A stretch of 64,000 nucleotides of DNA from Burhinus oedicnemus (GCA_008921705.1 VFFE01007488.1:2176288-2240287), one strand, 5' to 3'. Numbered from the stretch's first letter, positions 38,401-53,813 are shown. Program-made: numbers and translations. Notes: generated by a model from the sequence alone, not told the origin.

Positions 38401-41400
38401 CTGTGAAGCTCTCCTCAAAGCTGTCAGCTGTGATGGCATCAACCTTCCCAGCGCTTTGCAGATGAAGGGCGATGGGTAGTGCACTGAAATTGCCACCTGT
38501 CCAAAGGGGTGGGGTGTCATTCCTCATCTTATGTTCCTCTCTCTGTTTCAAGCTCCCTTTGGAGTCCCTTCCATGAGCCAGGACAAACAAGGAGCCTCAA
38601 GACCAGAGAACAAAAATCTCAGCCCCTGTCCAATGTGCTATATAAAATATTGCAAAAATAACTTTTAAGAAGCTAGAATTCTTGATGTAAATGTCGTGGG
38701 GGTTTTTAACATGAAATAATGTATGCATCCCAGTAATGAGAGTGCCTCCTAGGAGAATCCAGTAGTCGCTCCTGGGGATCTGTCCATGATGGGAAGAGGT
38801 ATGCACTACCAGCATTTTTCTGTTAATGTCATTCAGCTTGCTATAACATATTAGTGTGATTAGCAGTGCTGATGGCTGGAGATTCTCATGTGCCTGTACT
38901 TAAGCCTCCCTGGTGACTGTGGAATTGTAAGGTGCTAGTCATAAATGTTTTGTAACAGTGTAGGAGGTTGTCATCTAAAAGGCTGGCTGGCTATCTGGCA
39001 GCTACATCAGCTGTTGCCTTACAGCAAACTGCTCCCTGACTAGCACATGGGTGTAACAGTAATCACAGCCTTCGCAAGGGTGCATACATGAAGGAGAGGC
39101 ACATGTGAGTAATGGACCTTGCTGCAATCAGCCAAAACAGTTCCACATGGTGGTGCGAGAAGGCTGCCAAACCGAATTAAAGCCATCACCCCATTTCTCC
39201 TTGGGAGCCAAGAGGTAGGCAGTTTTGCAATGTTACCTCTTGTTTGCGCTGTGGGAACAGGCATCAGAGTGTTAATTACCAGAGTTCAAGAAAAGGAGCT
39301 CTTGTGACTAAGGAACTACTCCTTCAACCACAAAACCCTTGAAACTTTTAAATGGCAAGCTCTTAATTGCATGTTTGAGATGAAGGCCCTAGGGCCGGGG
39401 GGTGACTGTGCCGTATTAACCACATAAAGTCGTCAGGCACGCAGGCTTCATGTGCCAGAGATACAAACGTGTAGATTGTACTACTACTGCTTGTAGAAAA
39501 CAGAAAGACTTTGGGCTTGATCTGTGGAAGAATAATATTTATTTTTAGGGTCAGCAATGGCCTTTTACTCTTGCTAGTTTCCCCATGGAAGAGGCCTAAC
39601 CTATTAAAGTTGACAAGCTGTGGAGGCAGCCACCTGAGGAAGTATGCTTCAAAGGAGACAGTGCTTTTGTGTTGCCTGTAGTCAGTGTGTAATTACTGGG
39701 ATTAATATTAATATTGCATGTGACTGAATTCTGTGCTCACACTTGCTTCCATTTTATTCCTTTGGGAGAGTATTTATCTGTGCTGTTGTGAAGAAGATGT
39801 TAGCAATAGTAAATGAGATGGGCAGAGGCTTGGTGATGGGATGTACAGACTGATGGAAGTCCAGCTCTGGATAAAGTGGGCTGAAGTTTTTACTGTTGTC
39901 TCTGAGTGGAATGGGTTGGTGTTTTTTTTAAGTTGGGTTGTCACTTTGCCAGGGAGTTTTGCTATGCAGTTGTCTGTAAAGGCTTCCCTTGCTGGAGGTT
40001 TGTTTCGGCACAGAGATGGGGAGTGCGGCTGGGTGGGGGGTCTGGCCTGTCCCCTCTGTCCCAAAGCTCCCCAGGCCCGGCCACTTTTCCCTCTAGGACG
40101 ACGGTGTGAGCTGCTGCTGTCAGCTCCGGTCTGCAAGTAAATGCATGGTTTTGGTTTCTATAGCTTTCATTCCATCATCTTTAGTGTGTGTGCTTGTGAG
40201 GGGGAAACCATAGTGGAAGTTTAGTGTCTGCAGACCGAGAAGTTGATGACGGTTTTATACCTATTGGAATAAAAAACGTAGGAGGTAAAAGAAAAGTCTG
40301 TCCTATTTCACACGAGCGGGATGGGATGTCTAGAGAGAGTAACTTGGGGACTTCCTTTGTATGCCTGTAATGCTATTTTGTGGATTGCTTGCTTTTGAGA
40401 TACTGCTACTTCTGTCAATTTGAAATAAACACTAAGATAGTAAAATAATGTAAAAAAATTGTGTGCTTACTGTAGTTGAAGCAGTGTGACTATTTAAAGG
40501 TCAGTTAAATGGTCTCTGTTGTGTGAATTTCTCAAATGGAAATTTTCAATAGTAAGTTTTCCTCATCTTTCCTCTTGTGGCTGTACTTCTCTTTATTCCT
40601 GGTATTTTCCTGTTATGTGGGCTTCTTTCCCAGGTGGTATTTTGTCACATTGGCCTGCCTTGGGTAGGAGCAGCCTCACCGTCTCCTGACTCCTGTTTTA
40701 TAACAGTTTTCAGAGGATTGTGGACTTTTTTCCTCAGTAAAGAAGGTGCTTATAGAAGTGACAGAGTAGAAAATATTTTGATAAATTGCATTAGTCCTTG
40801 GGTGGGGAGCCCTCGTTCTTTTCCAGCTAATGGTAAGCAGAAGACAGGAGTGCTTGGTAGCCTCTGTGGTGATAGTTTGGAAATAAGTTGGTACTTCACA
40901 GCTTTCTGCTTACAGATCTCCATTACTTGTGGAGAGGGCACTGCTGGAGTTGGTGAATTTTATGGAAGTTTTGGTAGAGAGCACATGGGGATGGTGCCAT
41001 CCTCTTGGTAGTAGTCTTGGTTTGGGGATGTGAAGCCGAGTCTGCATAAAGAGAGTATCTGTGTGAGACACACTTTCTTTGCTGCCTTTTCAAAAATTTC
41101 TAAACCCACTAATCCTTTAAATTAGGAAAGAAACCCTCTTTCCCCTCGCCCACCCCTTACCTTCCCCCACTGTTCCCCACCTTTAATAGGAGTTAATCAT
41201 TAACTTGGTTGTGAATAAGGTCACTACAGTGCCTGTAAGTGAAGAACAAAGATGAACAAGGATCAAACAGGCGTCCATAAATCATGGTCTTAAAAGTCCA
41301 TCGCCGCATAGTTAACAAATAGGAGTACTCTCAGGGGTTGAAGAGGATCAGCCTGGTTGCTTTTTCTCTCTCCCCTTACAAAGCAGCACACTGGAAGTAT

Positions 41401-42886
41401 CACTTCTGAATTTACATTTTCAAATACATCCTTGGGCACGGTGAGCAATTTCTCATGATTTGGAAGTTTGAAAATTTGATCACTAGCTGGAGATTGCTAC
41501 ACAGTACTAACCATGCAGCAGATCAACTTGCAGGAGTCCAAGTTGTGGAAATAAGCTCTAGCTTGAGGAGAGTGTTTGATCTCTTTAGGTCGCTTGGAAA
41601 TAAGGCTCAGTAATACTTGAGATAAAGTATGCATGCAGGAGAGAGGCTGCTCAGGCAGCTTTAAGTTGGTCAAAATAAACAAATAAATGTATATGAATAG
41701 AACTCATGATATTTCTGGATCAAACATAATATATTTTTATTAGGCAAACTGCTGCTTCTAAGTTTCCATGCCTTTCAGTTTCATGCAGTCTTTATACCCA
41801 TCAGATAGCACTTTTACAAAAATGATGGAACCTTTAAAGATGGAAAAAGGGCCTGGGGGCAGAAGAAAAAAATTGTGATTTTTTTAAAAGGAATTTTGAA
41901 ACCTTTTACATATTTTGAGTTAATGACTCTAGTAAGTCCATTCTGTGATTAAGCTGATTTTAACTCCTTTGAAAGATCAGGAGAAGAAAAGAGCATATCA
42001 AATTTCAGTTTTGCTCTGGAAAGTTATGCTGAAGACAAGATAAGCATTTGTTAAAGTAGTGGCTAGGCTTCTTCCAAATCTATGTCTCAAGGACCAACAA
42101 AGCTTGAGAATTTTACGGTGCTTATGAAATATAACTTGGTTCTTCTTTCTACTCCATTCTTCTCTTCAAGTATAATATAAGTCACGGAGCTACGTAAGGC
42201 ACTCAGTTTCACATGAAACCTTTCATTTACTGCTTCTTATTATTTCTACTCTTTGGACTGATTTGCAAAAAACACTGAACTTTGTGATAGCTGGTAGTGG
42301 ACAGCATAAAACTTCTGAGCACCAACAGGATGCTTGATTTTTTTTTTTAAATTTTTTTTTTTTAAAACTTAATGCTATTTGAAAGGTAAATAGAGGAGCA
42401 GTAAGTAGAAGAAAAATAAGAAATTAATGTCTAGGTAACATTAGAAATAGAAATTGAGAAGGGGAGCATATTGGATTTAAAAACAGCTGCAAAAATGATT
42501 GCACTCACTGTTTTTAGGACATTAGTAGCATCCTTTTGTGTCTAGTCTGTTTTTCACCTATTTTGGAGACTTCTGGATTGAGTTCATTCTTTGTGATTAA
42601 CTACTGTGTTAAGAATGAGTGCCCTCTTCCCTCCCCTGCTCTTGCAGTTTGTCTTGCTTGTCTTCATAACCCAGGCTAGGGACATTACATTGAAGCATTT
42701 TGCCTGTATGATTTTATTGTTAATAGGTATCTCATGTTGTTAGTGTCCAACTAAATAGCCATATCCTTGTGATTATGTACTTGGGGTAGCTAAAGCAGGA
42801 TCTGTATTCAGGAAACTGTGGTATGCTCTGAATCATCAACATAAGTGTAAAAGAAGTATCTGAGGGGTTTATTTATTTATTTTACG

Positions 42887-42928
42887 AAAAGAGCAACCAA
42901 GAAGAGTGAAAGAGCAACCAAGAAGAGT
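42887..42928 (+). repeat. 21-bp tandem duplication
   Basis: The unit aaagagcaaccaagaagagtg occurs twice head to tail, with a partial third unit (gaggaagagcaac) after it. Purine-rich intron sequence with no recognised function. Confidence 0.85.
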
Positions 42929-43118
42929 GAGGAAGAGCAACAGGATTTGCCGGGAAGCTGGAACCCAAACCTGTCACAGTGCTGGAAAAGTTAATAGGTG
43001 ACATTTTGATCACTGCTGTGATACAGCAGCAGAGCTGTAAGTTATTTTTGGTGCTTAAAGTAATGTTACAGGTTCAGGATCAGGGCTTCATTGTAAAAGA
43101 TTGCATGCGATCTCCCGC

Positions 43119-43148
43119 ATACACACACGTACACACACGTATACACGT
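43119..43148 (+). repeat. CA-rich (acacacgt) tract
   Basis: Three imperfect units of tacacacacg type, containing CpG in each unit. Confidence 0.75.
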
Positions 43149-46100
43149 AGTGTGCTCCCCAAGGACTAAATTGTGTCAGACATTAAGAATGCAAACCGTT
43201 TATGGGATTTTCATCCCTTCGTGCATCTGTTTGGCAAGTACAGAACTCAAAGCCTTAAGGGGAGATTGTCCACTTAATACTTTCTTAGAAATAAGGCTGT
43301 TAAATGGTTAGTTTATCACTTTTACAAATGTTAACTATTTAACCTGATTTAAAATCCAATTCAGACAATCCTCCCCCTTGGTTACTGTACAGCTGTAGAC
43401 ATGGCTGATGAGAAGTTTGATGTAACTGAAATTGTGAGTATTTGGTATGAGGGAGAAATGTGGTCCTTGCAAAGTGGATCAGCCGCTGGGTTAACAGACA
43501 TTTTCTCCACGGGTGACTTGTCAGTTTTTTAGGAGGTATCTGCCTGTTTTTGCCTCTTGTAAGGGTTGCCTATCTGTACCAGTTCCTGTCACTTCAGCTG
43601 TTGAATTTATGCTTAACTGATACAAACATGGGAATGGTGATATTTTTTTTTTTAAATTGATTGATTGATTTGTTTTATATGAAAGCCAACCCTAATGAAA
43701 AATTTAACACACAAATGAAAAGATATTTTGCTAAAACAAGCTTTGAAAGTAAGAACATTCTTTAAAAAAAGAAAAAAAGAATGGATAGTGGCATAGAAAA
43801 AAACCTCAGTATGAGGAAAAATTGACTATATATAAGAAATCAGTGATGCTATGTAGACAAAGAGAATTGTTAAATGCATGAGAATAATGAACTGAAGAAG
43901 CATTGCTTTGAAGTGTCAGTAGGCAAAAGATAACATAGGTAGAAATACAGGTGGCTGTATTTTACTGAGGTTAAATCTCTGTGAAGCAGAAACATTTCCT
44001 TGTTCAGATAACTTTGAATTTTTGATGCCCTGAAGTTTCATCTTGTGATGCTGCTGATGTAAACTCCGTGTTACTGTGAATGCATTAAGATTACAATTGA
44101 AAGATTTTATGAGGGGAATGGCTCATTAAATTGTCTAGGAGTGCTCCCATGTCTGGTGCTGTTGTGAAAATTGTTTTAAATTTGCTTGTGAATTACTTGA
44201 AAGTATTGTAATAACGAAGTTAGGCGAGCTAGAAAAGTACAGTGATAGGGAGCTGCCTCTTGTTAAGTTTAACTTTGTATGTCTGCTGCTTGGAAAACTG
44301 GAGCAAGGACAAGTGAGGGATGGGGTGAAGCCTACCAAAGGATATACGCCTTGGTAAGAAGTTAAATGTTGCTTCACTTTAAGCAATATTATACAAAATA
44401 ACTGATGGTAATAACATCTGGGTCCCAGAAGACCAGTTTGCCCAGCAACCTGGGACACTGATGTGACACAGCCAGTTTTGAACATTTAGGCAGCAGATGC
44501 ACTTGGAGTGTCTTGAATATTTTGTAGCTGGGGATATAGTGAGAGCAGTGTCATGCAGGAGGGACTTTATTGTTGTTATGTCAAGTACTAACAGTGCAGA
44601 TACCTGCTCCATCTATGTCCCATCTTCTTCCCCCCCACCCCAGCTACCCCACAGATACTTAGAGGAGCAAATAGGATTGTCAGCTATGCCTTGCAGGACC
44701 ATGTATTAACATGCTAGCTGTGCAACCCTCCATCCCACACCACACTGTATTCCTCACTGTCCTCTACGTTTTGTGGCATTCACCGCCGTCCAACATCCCA
44801 TCAGTCATTAAAGTACCTTCTTATATTCATTAAGTCCATGGTGCCAAATACAGTCCTGCGACATCTCTCTGGTTCCTCCTATATGTCACCTACACAGTAT
44901 ATTTCTCAAAATCTGTGCCTTGCATGGTGTCATTTGCTGCCAGGCTGTGCACTAGTGTCTCGGGGGTGGTATATGTTGATCCACAACGCAGCGCTTGTCC
45001 AGCCTGCTATTTGCACCGTTTCTCTCGTGCACTCCCATGCCTCTCAGAAGATGCTCCAACACAGTGAGAGCACCCGTTGGGGCTCCTTATCACATGTAGT
45101 TTGGCTGTCACCACTTTCACTATGGATAGGATCAGGAAGGCTTTCTGGCAAGGGAGTAGTAGGATGGTGCAGGTGGGAAAGAAGGGGATCAGGGATGTTG
45201 GAGAGAGGAGTGGGATGGATGATGGGAAGAATGAGACTAGAGAGGTGGTCTTCAGCCATAAAACATGACTTACAGACTGTCCTAATTCCGTAATTTCCAC
45301 AGCTTCCAGAGTTTTTGCCTCTGGGGACTTAAATGATTCCATATTCCTGCTATGGATTAAGCTACAGTATGTATTTCACTAGAACAATAAAATGAAATGA
45401 AATTGTTTTCATTAAAAAAAAATAAAAATCTGGATCCCGTAATCTTGTGGATGACTCCACGGCTAGCATTGAGACTATTTTAGGTTCAGTGCTGTTACAC
45501 TTCCGTAAGCAAAATGGTAAGGTGTTTTAAAGGCTTGTTTTGAGTGAAAGTTTTCCTGTAAAAAGTATGTGTTAGAATAGTGGTATAAAAATGAAACCAT
45601 CCAACAAATTCAGCATGGTTGGGTGAGTTGGAAAATTCTGGGAAATGTATTTCTCTGTGGTTGCATTGATTAGTGAAAACATCTGTATCTGTTACCAGCA
45701 GAAGTACGATTTCTTTCAGGCTTCTCTTTGGAGCTGTAATGGGTGTGAGGAAATAAGTGGGCTCCGCAGCCGGTTCAGTGCGGGGTGTCTCATGAGGTAC
45801 AAGGCAGGTGTCTGACAGATGAGCTCTGCTGGGTGTAGTTGTGCCACTTTCTGCTGTTTATCCCCCATCCCCCGGCAACTTTCTGCCCTCATCCTGTGCA
45901 GTAATTCCACAGCAAAGATGGCAGACCTGCTTGTGTCCTCCTACATCTTTTCCCAATTTACAGCCCATTGTACTAGCTGAAGCTGCTGCTGATGTTGAGC
46001 TTATAAAGGTCCTTTTGCAGTGGTTGAGGCACAGGCATCCGTGCAGCTTGCCTACTCCTATCCAGATGTGGATGTCAAGTGGCTGGGACAAATCCATCTC

Positions 46101-49100
46101 TGGTGGTGCAGGGGAGCTTTACCTCAGTTTTGGATAAAAGTGAGTTGGCAGTAACCAACAATGCATCTCTTTGTGCCATCTGGGATCCAATGAAGCGAAT
46201 GTTCTGAGGTCATGTTGTCCTCTTGCATGTGGCCTCTGTACTGAGAGAGTCAGGGTGTTGGACCGGCCTGAATATGAAATGGCAGTTGGTCTCCTGTCTC
46301 TGTTCTTGTTGCCACCTAGCTGCAGAAGAGACAAATGCTGTGGTATGCCCATGGGTGGTTTGTTTCTGAGGTTGTCATCCCATTTGGTCTGTACAGAAGA
46401 GGGCACGTGGTGAAATTAGGTTGATTCCCTACAAAGCCTAGCACTGTATGGAGAGAGGGACAAAGGTCTTGTCTGTAGATTCTTCTCAACTGCAGCTTTC
46501 AGTGGCCAGATACGATTCTGCTTTCATTCCTGCTAAACCTTACTGTGCGTAGGCAAAGCTGTTATTTGCATCATTGGAATGAGCAATTAGTTTTTCAGTG
46601 AGAGAGGAAAATAGACCTACCTTGACTACAAAAGTTGCAAATTCTTATTTGAGTATAATTTAAAAGGTATTGGCCAGCATGTCTTAAAGTATACTTAGTG
46701 TGAATAAAAAGCCTTAGTGGGGTGAGAAAAAAGAATACTGGAACCATCTGGTTTGCTCTACTTTTTACTTTTGATTTTACCACTTGCTTTTGTTTCCTGG
46801 TGGGGAAAGACTTAGTGGTTCTTTGAGCCCATGTGCAGCAACAATTTCTGAGTATCCAAGAGAAGTCAGATTTTCAAGCCCCGGGTGTAACAGAGCCCCC
46901 ACATTTAAACTTTGGTGAAAGTTTCATTTTCAGAGTTTTGCCTCAGTATATGAGGATGATACTTTGTCACTAATAGCCTGTAGGACACATTAATTTATTC
47001 TGATGTATGTGGAACAGTTCTACACTCATTGCTTGAGTGGAATTAATGAAGCCACTCTATGCTGGTGTAATAAAGTAACTAACTTCTGTTGATGCCCTGT
47101 TTAAGCAACACCTTTTGATTAGTCACGGACAGCAGTAGCAAGCAACAAAAAAAGAAGATAATTTAGTTGTCTTTCTTGCCCCCCCTTAATGCATGCATGT
47201 GACTTTTAAGGTCACGTTGAGTGATTATTCTTTTACCATGCTCTGTATTTGCTGACACTGTCGGTCATGTCTTCACCAGCAAAATGATTTTGTTAGGTTG
47301 TGTCAAACACTAGGGTATGTTCACTGGATGGGACGATGTCAAGAGTTTGAATGAATTGGTTCAAGCAGAATCTTTTTCGTAACAATTAAATATGATTTTA
47401 TTATGCTATTTCAGTAGTCTACTACAGTATACAGTGCCAAACTGTGGTTTAAAATAGTTTTTCTGGGGGTGATACATTGGTTGCTAGATGAAATGGTAAA
47501 AACTTCGAGTGAAAAAGAGTGACAAGATCTGGGTCACACTTGCTGGAAGTGCTTCTGTGTCAGTGGAGAGCCATTCTAAACCCATTTAATTACAGCTATT
47601 TTAAATGCAACCAACAGACAAATAGGCACACCTTTGCATGTATTAGTATATTGGGCAATGAGATAATTTTTTGTTTCAGTTTGAAGTTTATAGTAGTACT
47701 TAGGTGCTACTTGAGCAATAAATGTTGATTAAATGAAACTGCCTCAATACAGCTACAATGTATCACCATTTTATTTGGTTTGTGTTGCCTTGCTCATACT
47801 ACAATATACCCAGGGGATGAATGCAAGTTTTGTCTTGCCCCAAATAGGATATTGTTTTCACTGTGAAGCCGGGGAGGATGTTGTCAGCAGCGTCCCTGAA
47901 GATATCTTGTGGTATTGGCTAGGAAGCCATTTGGGCTTGCCTGCCCAGGGCAGGTGTGTTCTCTATTTTAATGTGTTTTGCATGCATTTGCTGAATGTTG
48001 GCTTTCATTGCATGTTTTGTTGAAACTTAGAGTGCCAGGTCTAGAGAGAACATACGGATACGCTCTGCTTCCATCCCATTTATTTAGTTCGCCAAACAAA
48101 ATCTGTTAAAGCATGGAAAGATTGCTTTCGCCAAGCGTAGCTGGTCAGTGAGTGATGTAGCTGATTCTTAAAAGAGAAAACCAAAGCATGAGTGTTGTAT
48201 TGTGTGAAGCTACTTCATCACATTTAACTTAATCTTTAATGCAGAGAGAGGATGTATACCAAAGTCAGCAGGAAAAAATGATGTGCATCAGTAGTTGTCT
48301 TTTTTTTCATACTTCATCTTTCTCTGGTCAGTGGTCCTGTTCTTCTGGTAGCCGGGATTGGCAAAGAGTTACAGCTGTAATGCTGCCAGCAAGATACTGT
48401 GCTGCCAGGTGTTTCAGGTGTTGAATATGAGCCCTTGCCTGTGGTTCCTTTTCTTCCTTCTTGGAAACCTATTTTCCCAAGATGAGTATTTGGGACAGCA
48501 CTACGGAGTCTGGCTGCCTGGGGCTGGGCGGTAAATCCTGAACAAGGGTGTCTCTCATGTCTTTCGTCTTTCTTCTGGGTGAGTCAAAATTTCAACCCTA
48601 GAAGCCAAATGATACTTAATGGCCTAATATTCAGAGTCAAGCACATTCTCTCAGGGAAGTGGGTGACATTAGCGAGTGTGATGGCAGTAAAGCCCCACTA
48701 GGTTGTGGCCTAGTATGTGCAGCAGGGGCCCACAGCTGTGCACAGATGTCCAGTCCAGCTCTGCTGGTGAAAAACATGTCTGCGTGTATATTCTGGCCCA
48801 CCTGCCTTCAACTCGGTGGGAATGTAATAAAATAGGTTGTTTTTTTTTTCCTGGTATAGTCTACTTCATGTCTAGAGGGAATGGTCTGTAAAATTGAAAA
48901 AGGCTTTAATTTCTGTCTCTCTGTGGTTGTGGCATAGTGATCTGTTTTTCCGTGTAGTAAGGTATGGTTGGTCTATGTCTTCATGCTTGTATCTGTTTTA
49001 TAAAGAGGTATTTTTTTCTGGTTAAACCTGTATTTCATTATGCTGTGTCCTGGTCGTTGGGGTTTTTTTTTGGTTTGTTTTTTGTTTTTAGAAATGTCAC

Positions 49101-49564
49101 ATGCCAGCACAACTCACTTTTTAATTTCTGTAGCATTACATTTTAATTTTACCTTTAGTTTGAAGCCTTAAAGCTATGTCATAGTAAGAAAGACCCTATG
49201 GAAAATAGTAGAAATAGGTTTCTCTTCCCCCACCCCAATTTTTTCATGAGTTCCCTGAAAAAGAGCTATTAAAAAGAAAGAAAACTCAACTTTGAGTTTT
49301 AACTGAAATGCCTTTGGAATTAAATGACATTAACTTTTCATTATTACAGAATTGCTTTTATCTCAGTTTATTGTATGCTACCATTCACTAAAATATATTT
49401 TTTCAGTCCTGATGCAAGTTCAGTCATTGTCAACTGAAGGTACAATTTTTAAATTAATTCACTCTTGCAGTTTCCCACATGCTGCTAGTATCTCAAGCTA
49501 GATTACAACCCACAAGAGCAGCTGTGTGATTCACTGTGATCTGTTTCCTACTTGGGTCTATTTT

Positions 49565-49637
49565 TGCTGTGTGGTGGGGTTTTTGTTTTGTTTGGTTGGT
49601 TTGGGGTTTTTTGTTTGTTTTTGTTTGTTTGTTTTTT
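49565..49637 (+). repeat. T/G-rich low-complexity tract
   Basis: Irregular gtttg and ggttt units. Similar tracts occur at about 25225-25285, 38160-38200 and 54150-54185, so this is a general feature of the intron and not a single element. Confidence 0.7.
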
Positions 49638-52600
49638 CTTTTTTTACCAGTTTGTAAAAGCTTTGGTTATATCTTTGGCTTAAATTTATATCACAATTCA
49701 GTATTAGTCTTTAGCCTTTTCCTCTACCCCCCACCCCTTCTCTTTTTCTCTATGTAGAGTTTTTGCATTTTGGGGAAAATCTTGTGTCACTATTACAGTA
49801 GATACTAACACCAATGGTAGCTTTCACTAGCGAGGAGATAATAGTTTTCTTAAGTCCTAGGATAAAAGTAATTAAAAGGAAGCTGCCAGCTACATTTTGG
49901 TATGGTGTATGGCACACCTCTGGAAGTCCTGTGCGCTATGCCATCTAGCTCAGTGTCCCATCCTGAATGTTTGCCAAAAAGAAATACATTAAGGAGGATT
50001 GTAGGAAATATGACATACTGAGTGTTTCCTTCTGTAGGCTTCCTCAAACCTTCAACCATTTCTGTTTGGGTCTTTCACAGTCAGACATGACTTCTGTGGC
50101 ATTTTCTTTCATGAACCTGTTCACCTTCCCCTGAACCCATATGGATGTTGATCATTCATTGCATTGTGTGAAGAATCACTCTTTTATTACTTGTTTGGAC
50201 CTGTTACATGCTAGCTTCATTGGCTCTCCCTAATTCCTGTATTGGAAGAGACAGTGTAAAATCAGTGCTTTTTCTGGTTTGCGTGGTTTTTTGTTGGTGT
50301 GTTTTTTTTGTGTGTGTGTGCGCCACTTCTGGCTTTATAGGCCTTTATCGTGTCCTTCTCCTCCCTACAATCTTTTCTTCTGTAAAGACTGTGCTCTTAC
50401 TTACCCAATATCTGCTTAGTTTCCTGAAAATATTTTGTGAGGGAAATTTGAGTGGTGTTCTCTGGCTTTTGTAGAGAGAGGTCTTGCTTTGCAAACATGC
50501 TGGAGTTCTTGGAAGGGTTCAGCAAGTGTGTGGACAAAAGCTATTTTGACCCTCTCTCACACTTCATGGTTTACTCTGTGAAGTGTTGAAGCTTTTTGTT
50601 GTCCTCAAATTTACAGTCTGGATCATGATAATGAGGACTGCTGGAACAATTTCAATCAATGGCTTTGTAGGGAGGACTGGTAAAAAGTATAGCACAGCGG
50701 AAGGCCCGTCAATCTGAGATAGCATCTATATGGAGCGACTAAAGGTTAAAGGCAGTCTCCATAGCCCTTCTAGTCAGGATGCTTTACAACCCAAATCTAC
50801 CCACCGGTTCTTTTATTACAAAGCAAAGCTTTCAGTTTGGCATTCAAAAGAAGCTAAGGGATATATGGATAGATTTGAATGGAATGAATGGATTTATTTT
50901 GAGGCAGTATGAACGCATGTGTATGTAGTCTGTTTTTCCAGGCTAAATACATTATTTGGAAATGCTGAAAATAGGAACATGTTGCAAAAGGCTTTCTGTG
51001 CAACTGTCAGTCAGAGGGGATTACAGAGGGGACAGTAAAGCACTCATTATCAAAGTTAAAGGCTTTGCCCTTTCCCTCTGTCCTGCTGTGACCTTCATGA
51101 GAGAGCTGCCCTTGCATCCCTGCTGGCAGGCAGAGGCCAGCAATTTGTCTGGTTCCATCCCTGTATGAAGAAGGGGACAGACAAGAAAATTCTGTACTGG
51201 TCGGGGTGTTCTGGGCAATGCCTATCCTCAGCAAGGCTAGACTTAATGCCTGGAGAGGCAACAGGCTGTGCCTGCTTGGTTAAGATGCATATGATTAAAC
51301 AGAAATGTGGAAGAGTTGCTTACAGTGGACTAGATGAGGAGAACTAATTTTATAAACCAGCTGGTTTATGCAGGAGACGTTTTGTGATGCTGATAATAAG
51401 CAGCTCTTGCTCTTCAGTTCTGTTTTTGGTTGGTTGGGTGGTTTTTTTTAGTCATTGATACTTCACATCGTGGCAGTGTTAAGAGTGACTTTCTTAGGTG
51501 GGAAGGTCAGATTCTTAGAACATTTGAATGTGTGTTTCTTAAGGTGATAAGGCAAAAAAGACTTCAGCGGCCACACCTAGCCAGCTATCCAAGATCCAAG
51601 GGAGCCCCTTGGTGGGCTGAGGATTGTAGTTGAACCTTGGTGCTACCCTGAGACACCAGGTGCTGCGAGTTTGTTAGAGTCACCCAACAGAGAAGAGATG
51701 AGTACATGTTCATAATAATAAGGCTGTATTTCCTTGAGACAGTGAGCAATGATCCCCATGGTGGTGCTATGGCAAGGAGAAGGTCTTGTACTTACGAGTT
51801 CTTCTTCTGTTCAAGTGGCTTGTGCTCCTCCCGCTTCCTCATGTCAGCTTTGGCATTTTATGAGCTATCCTGAGAATCTGTTCAAGTTCCTGAACTAACA
51901 GAAAATGATTCCTGTCATCTTCCAGTTCCCTCTTCCCGTTCCTTAGTTCCTTGCCCTGTCTATCTCCCCTTCCCCTCCCTTGTGATTACCCCCTCCCCCC
52001 CCATGTTGCAGTGTGTATACTCTGTGATCCCACAAGAGAGAGAATGAGGAAGGGTGGGATGGTGAGAGGAAAGAAGAGGTGGTGAGTCAGCTGGTTTTAG
52101 ACCTGTGGCCGTAATAAATTAGTGAACTGTTTTTATTGCTTTATGGTAGGTAAATTATTTGGTAATTTTCAGTACAGAAGTTGAGCAAAAAGCATGAAAC
52201 TACTTAACGACTCTACTTATAAAACACTAGTACTTTGGGAGTCAGATAAGTCATTGCTGAATGGCTAGCGTATCAACAGTAGACATGTTAATTCTCTCTG
52301 AATAGTAAACTGATAGTTATGGCTTAGACCCAAGCCTTCCCTTTAGCCCCCTCAAAGCTGTTTTTTTCCCCTCAATTCTTATTCAAAATAACTTTCTTAA
52401 TCTTGGAAACAGGCCGAGATTGGTATCAGTGCAAATCTATAAGTGTAAGCCCTGTCCTAATGTTTTTGCATGAATGCAAGGTGTTGAATGTCTTCTGGGG
52501 TGCTTTGCGTGGTGGTGGAAGGTTATTTTAGACAGAAAAGTCTAGACAGTTCTTAGGATCTATTGCACATCTCTACACCTGCCAAAATCTGGGAGGGAGT

Positions 52601-53793
52601 TTTGTTTAAGTTACACTGCAGTTCCTCAGAAGGGTTTTCATGATATGAGTAACACTAACTAGACTTGCCGCTTTCCCTCCCTCCCTCCCCCAAAAGTCAC
52701 TGCTGCTGTCATTGTAAAACTTGAGTAACATTCTGCAATTGCTATTTGTATTTCTATCTTCTGTCATTCTCTAACAATTATATAAGTAGGAAGGATGTTA
52801 TCTTTCATGCATGGTTTTGATATATGTGCAAGGAATAATGTAAGAATTTCTCACATGCAGTTGAGACAAATGCTTTTTAAACACGCTTTGAGCATAAAAT
52901 GAATACACTAGAGTTCAGAAGGGCTCTTCAGTGGGTAAAGGAGATAAATATAGATATCTTTTCCAATGTCAGAGTCTTAATTCTATTTTTTTTGAAATAG
53001 AGAAAACTACTTGCTTGCTTGATCCTGTTAAAATTGCACTGTTGAAAATGACGTATCATGTAAGAAAGCATATTTTTGAGTAATGTAGACTGCTTTTTAT
53101 AGTTTTTAATTCATCTAAGTTTCTCAAAAAGGTCCAGATTTTGGTAATGGGCAATACCAAGTCTACGTGAGGCTCTAAAATTCACAGAGAAAATACATGT
53201 AAAGAACTGGAATGTTCAGAAGAAGGAAAAAATGAGCAGTTCATTTAGATGACCAGTGGTGTTTGCATGCTGACTCTTTAAAATTTACTTAAATATTATT
53301 TAGTTTATTTTATTGAACTGATTTATGAGTCCTTTTTTCCTTCCTTCTCCTTTCCCTCTTGGAGAAATAGAATTTTTTTTGTTTGCATATGATGTTTAAA
53401 CATTTCATTCATACAATGGAAAATTAAACAATAGGCTATAAATACGGTTGTAATCTCCATTAAAATGTTGAAGATTTTTCCATATGTTTCTTAGGAAAAA
53501 TAATAACAACACTAATATTAGTAAGTTCATCTTAAACCATTAGCGAATGCTTGCCATGAGCGTGTGGGTCTGTCTTAACTTCCTGCTTTGCATAGTTTTG
53601 GTCCTGTAATCTCAAATACATCTCTAGCTGAGCAGCTGTGCCTCTTTGTTGACGGTTTTCAATTAAAGTTTGTGTGATTCTGTAGTATTTTATTTTATAA
53701 AATATAGTCTAATGGTGTGGTTGTAGAAGTATTGGTTTTAAGGACTCATTAAAAAAATATTTCAGAGAAAGCTGTTCAAGTTGTAAAAGACCT

Positions 53794-53813
53794 NNNNNNN
53801 NNNNNNNNNNNNN
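53794..53813. other. Assembly gap (20 N)
   Basis: Exactly 20 N, directly followed by a long T run. The homopolymer probably stopped the assembly. Unknown sequence could be missing about 450 bases before exon 2. Confidence 0.99.

Noticed and set aside
44838..45293. 151-codon frame followed by aataaa and a short A run, like a processed retrocopy
   Set aside because: The A run is only about nine bases, the translation resembles nothing known, and no target-site duplication was seen.
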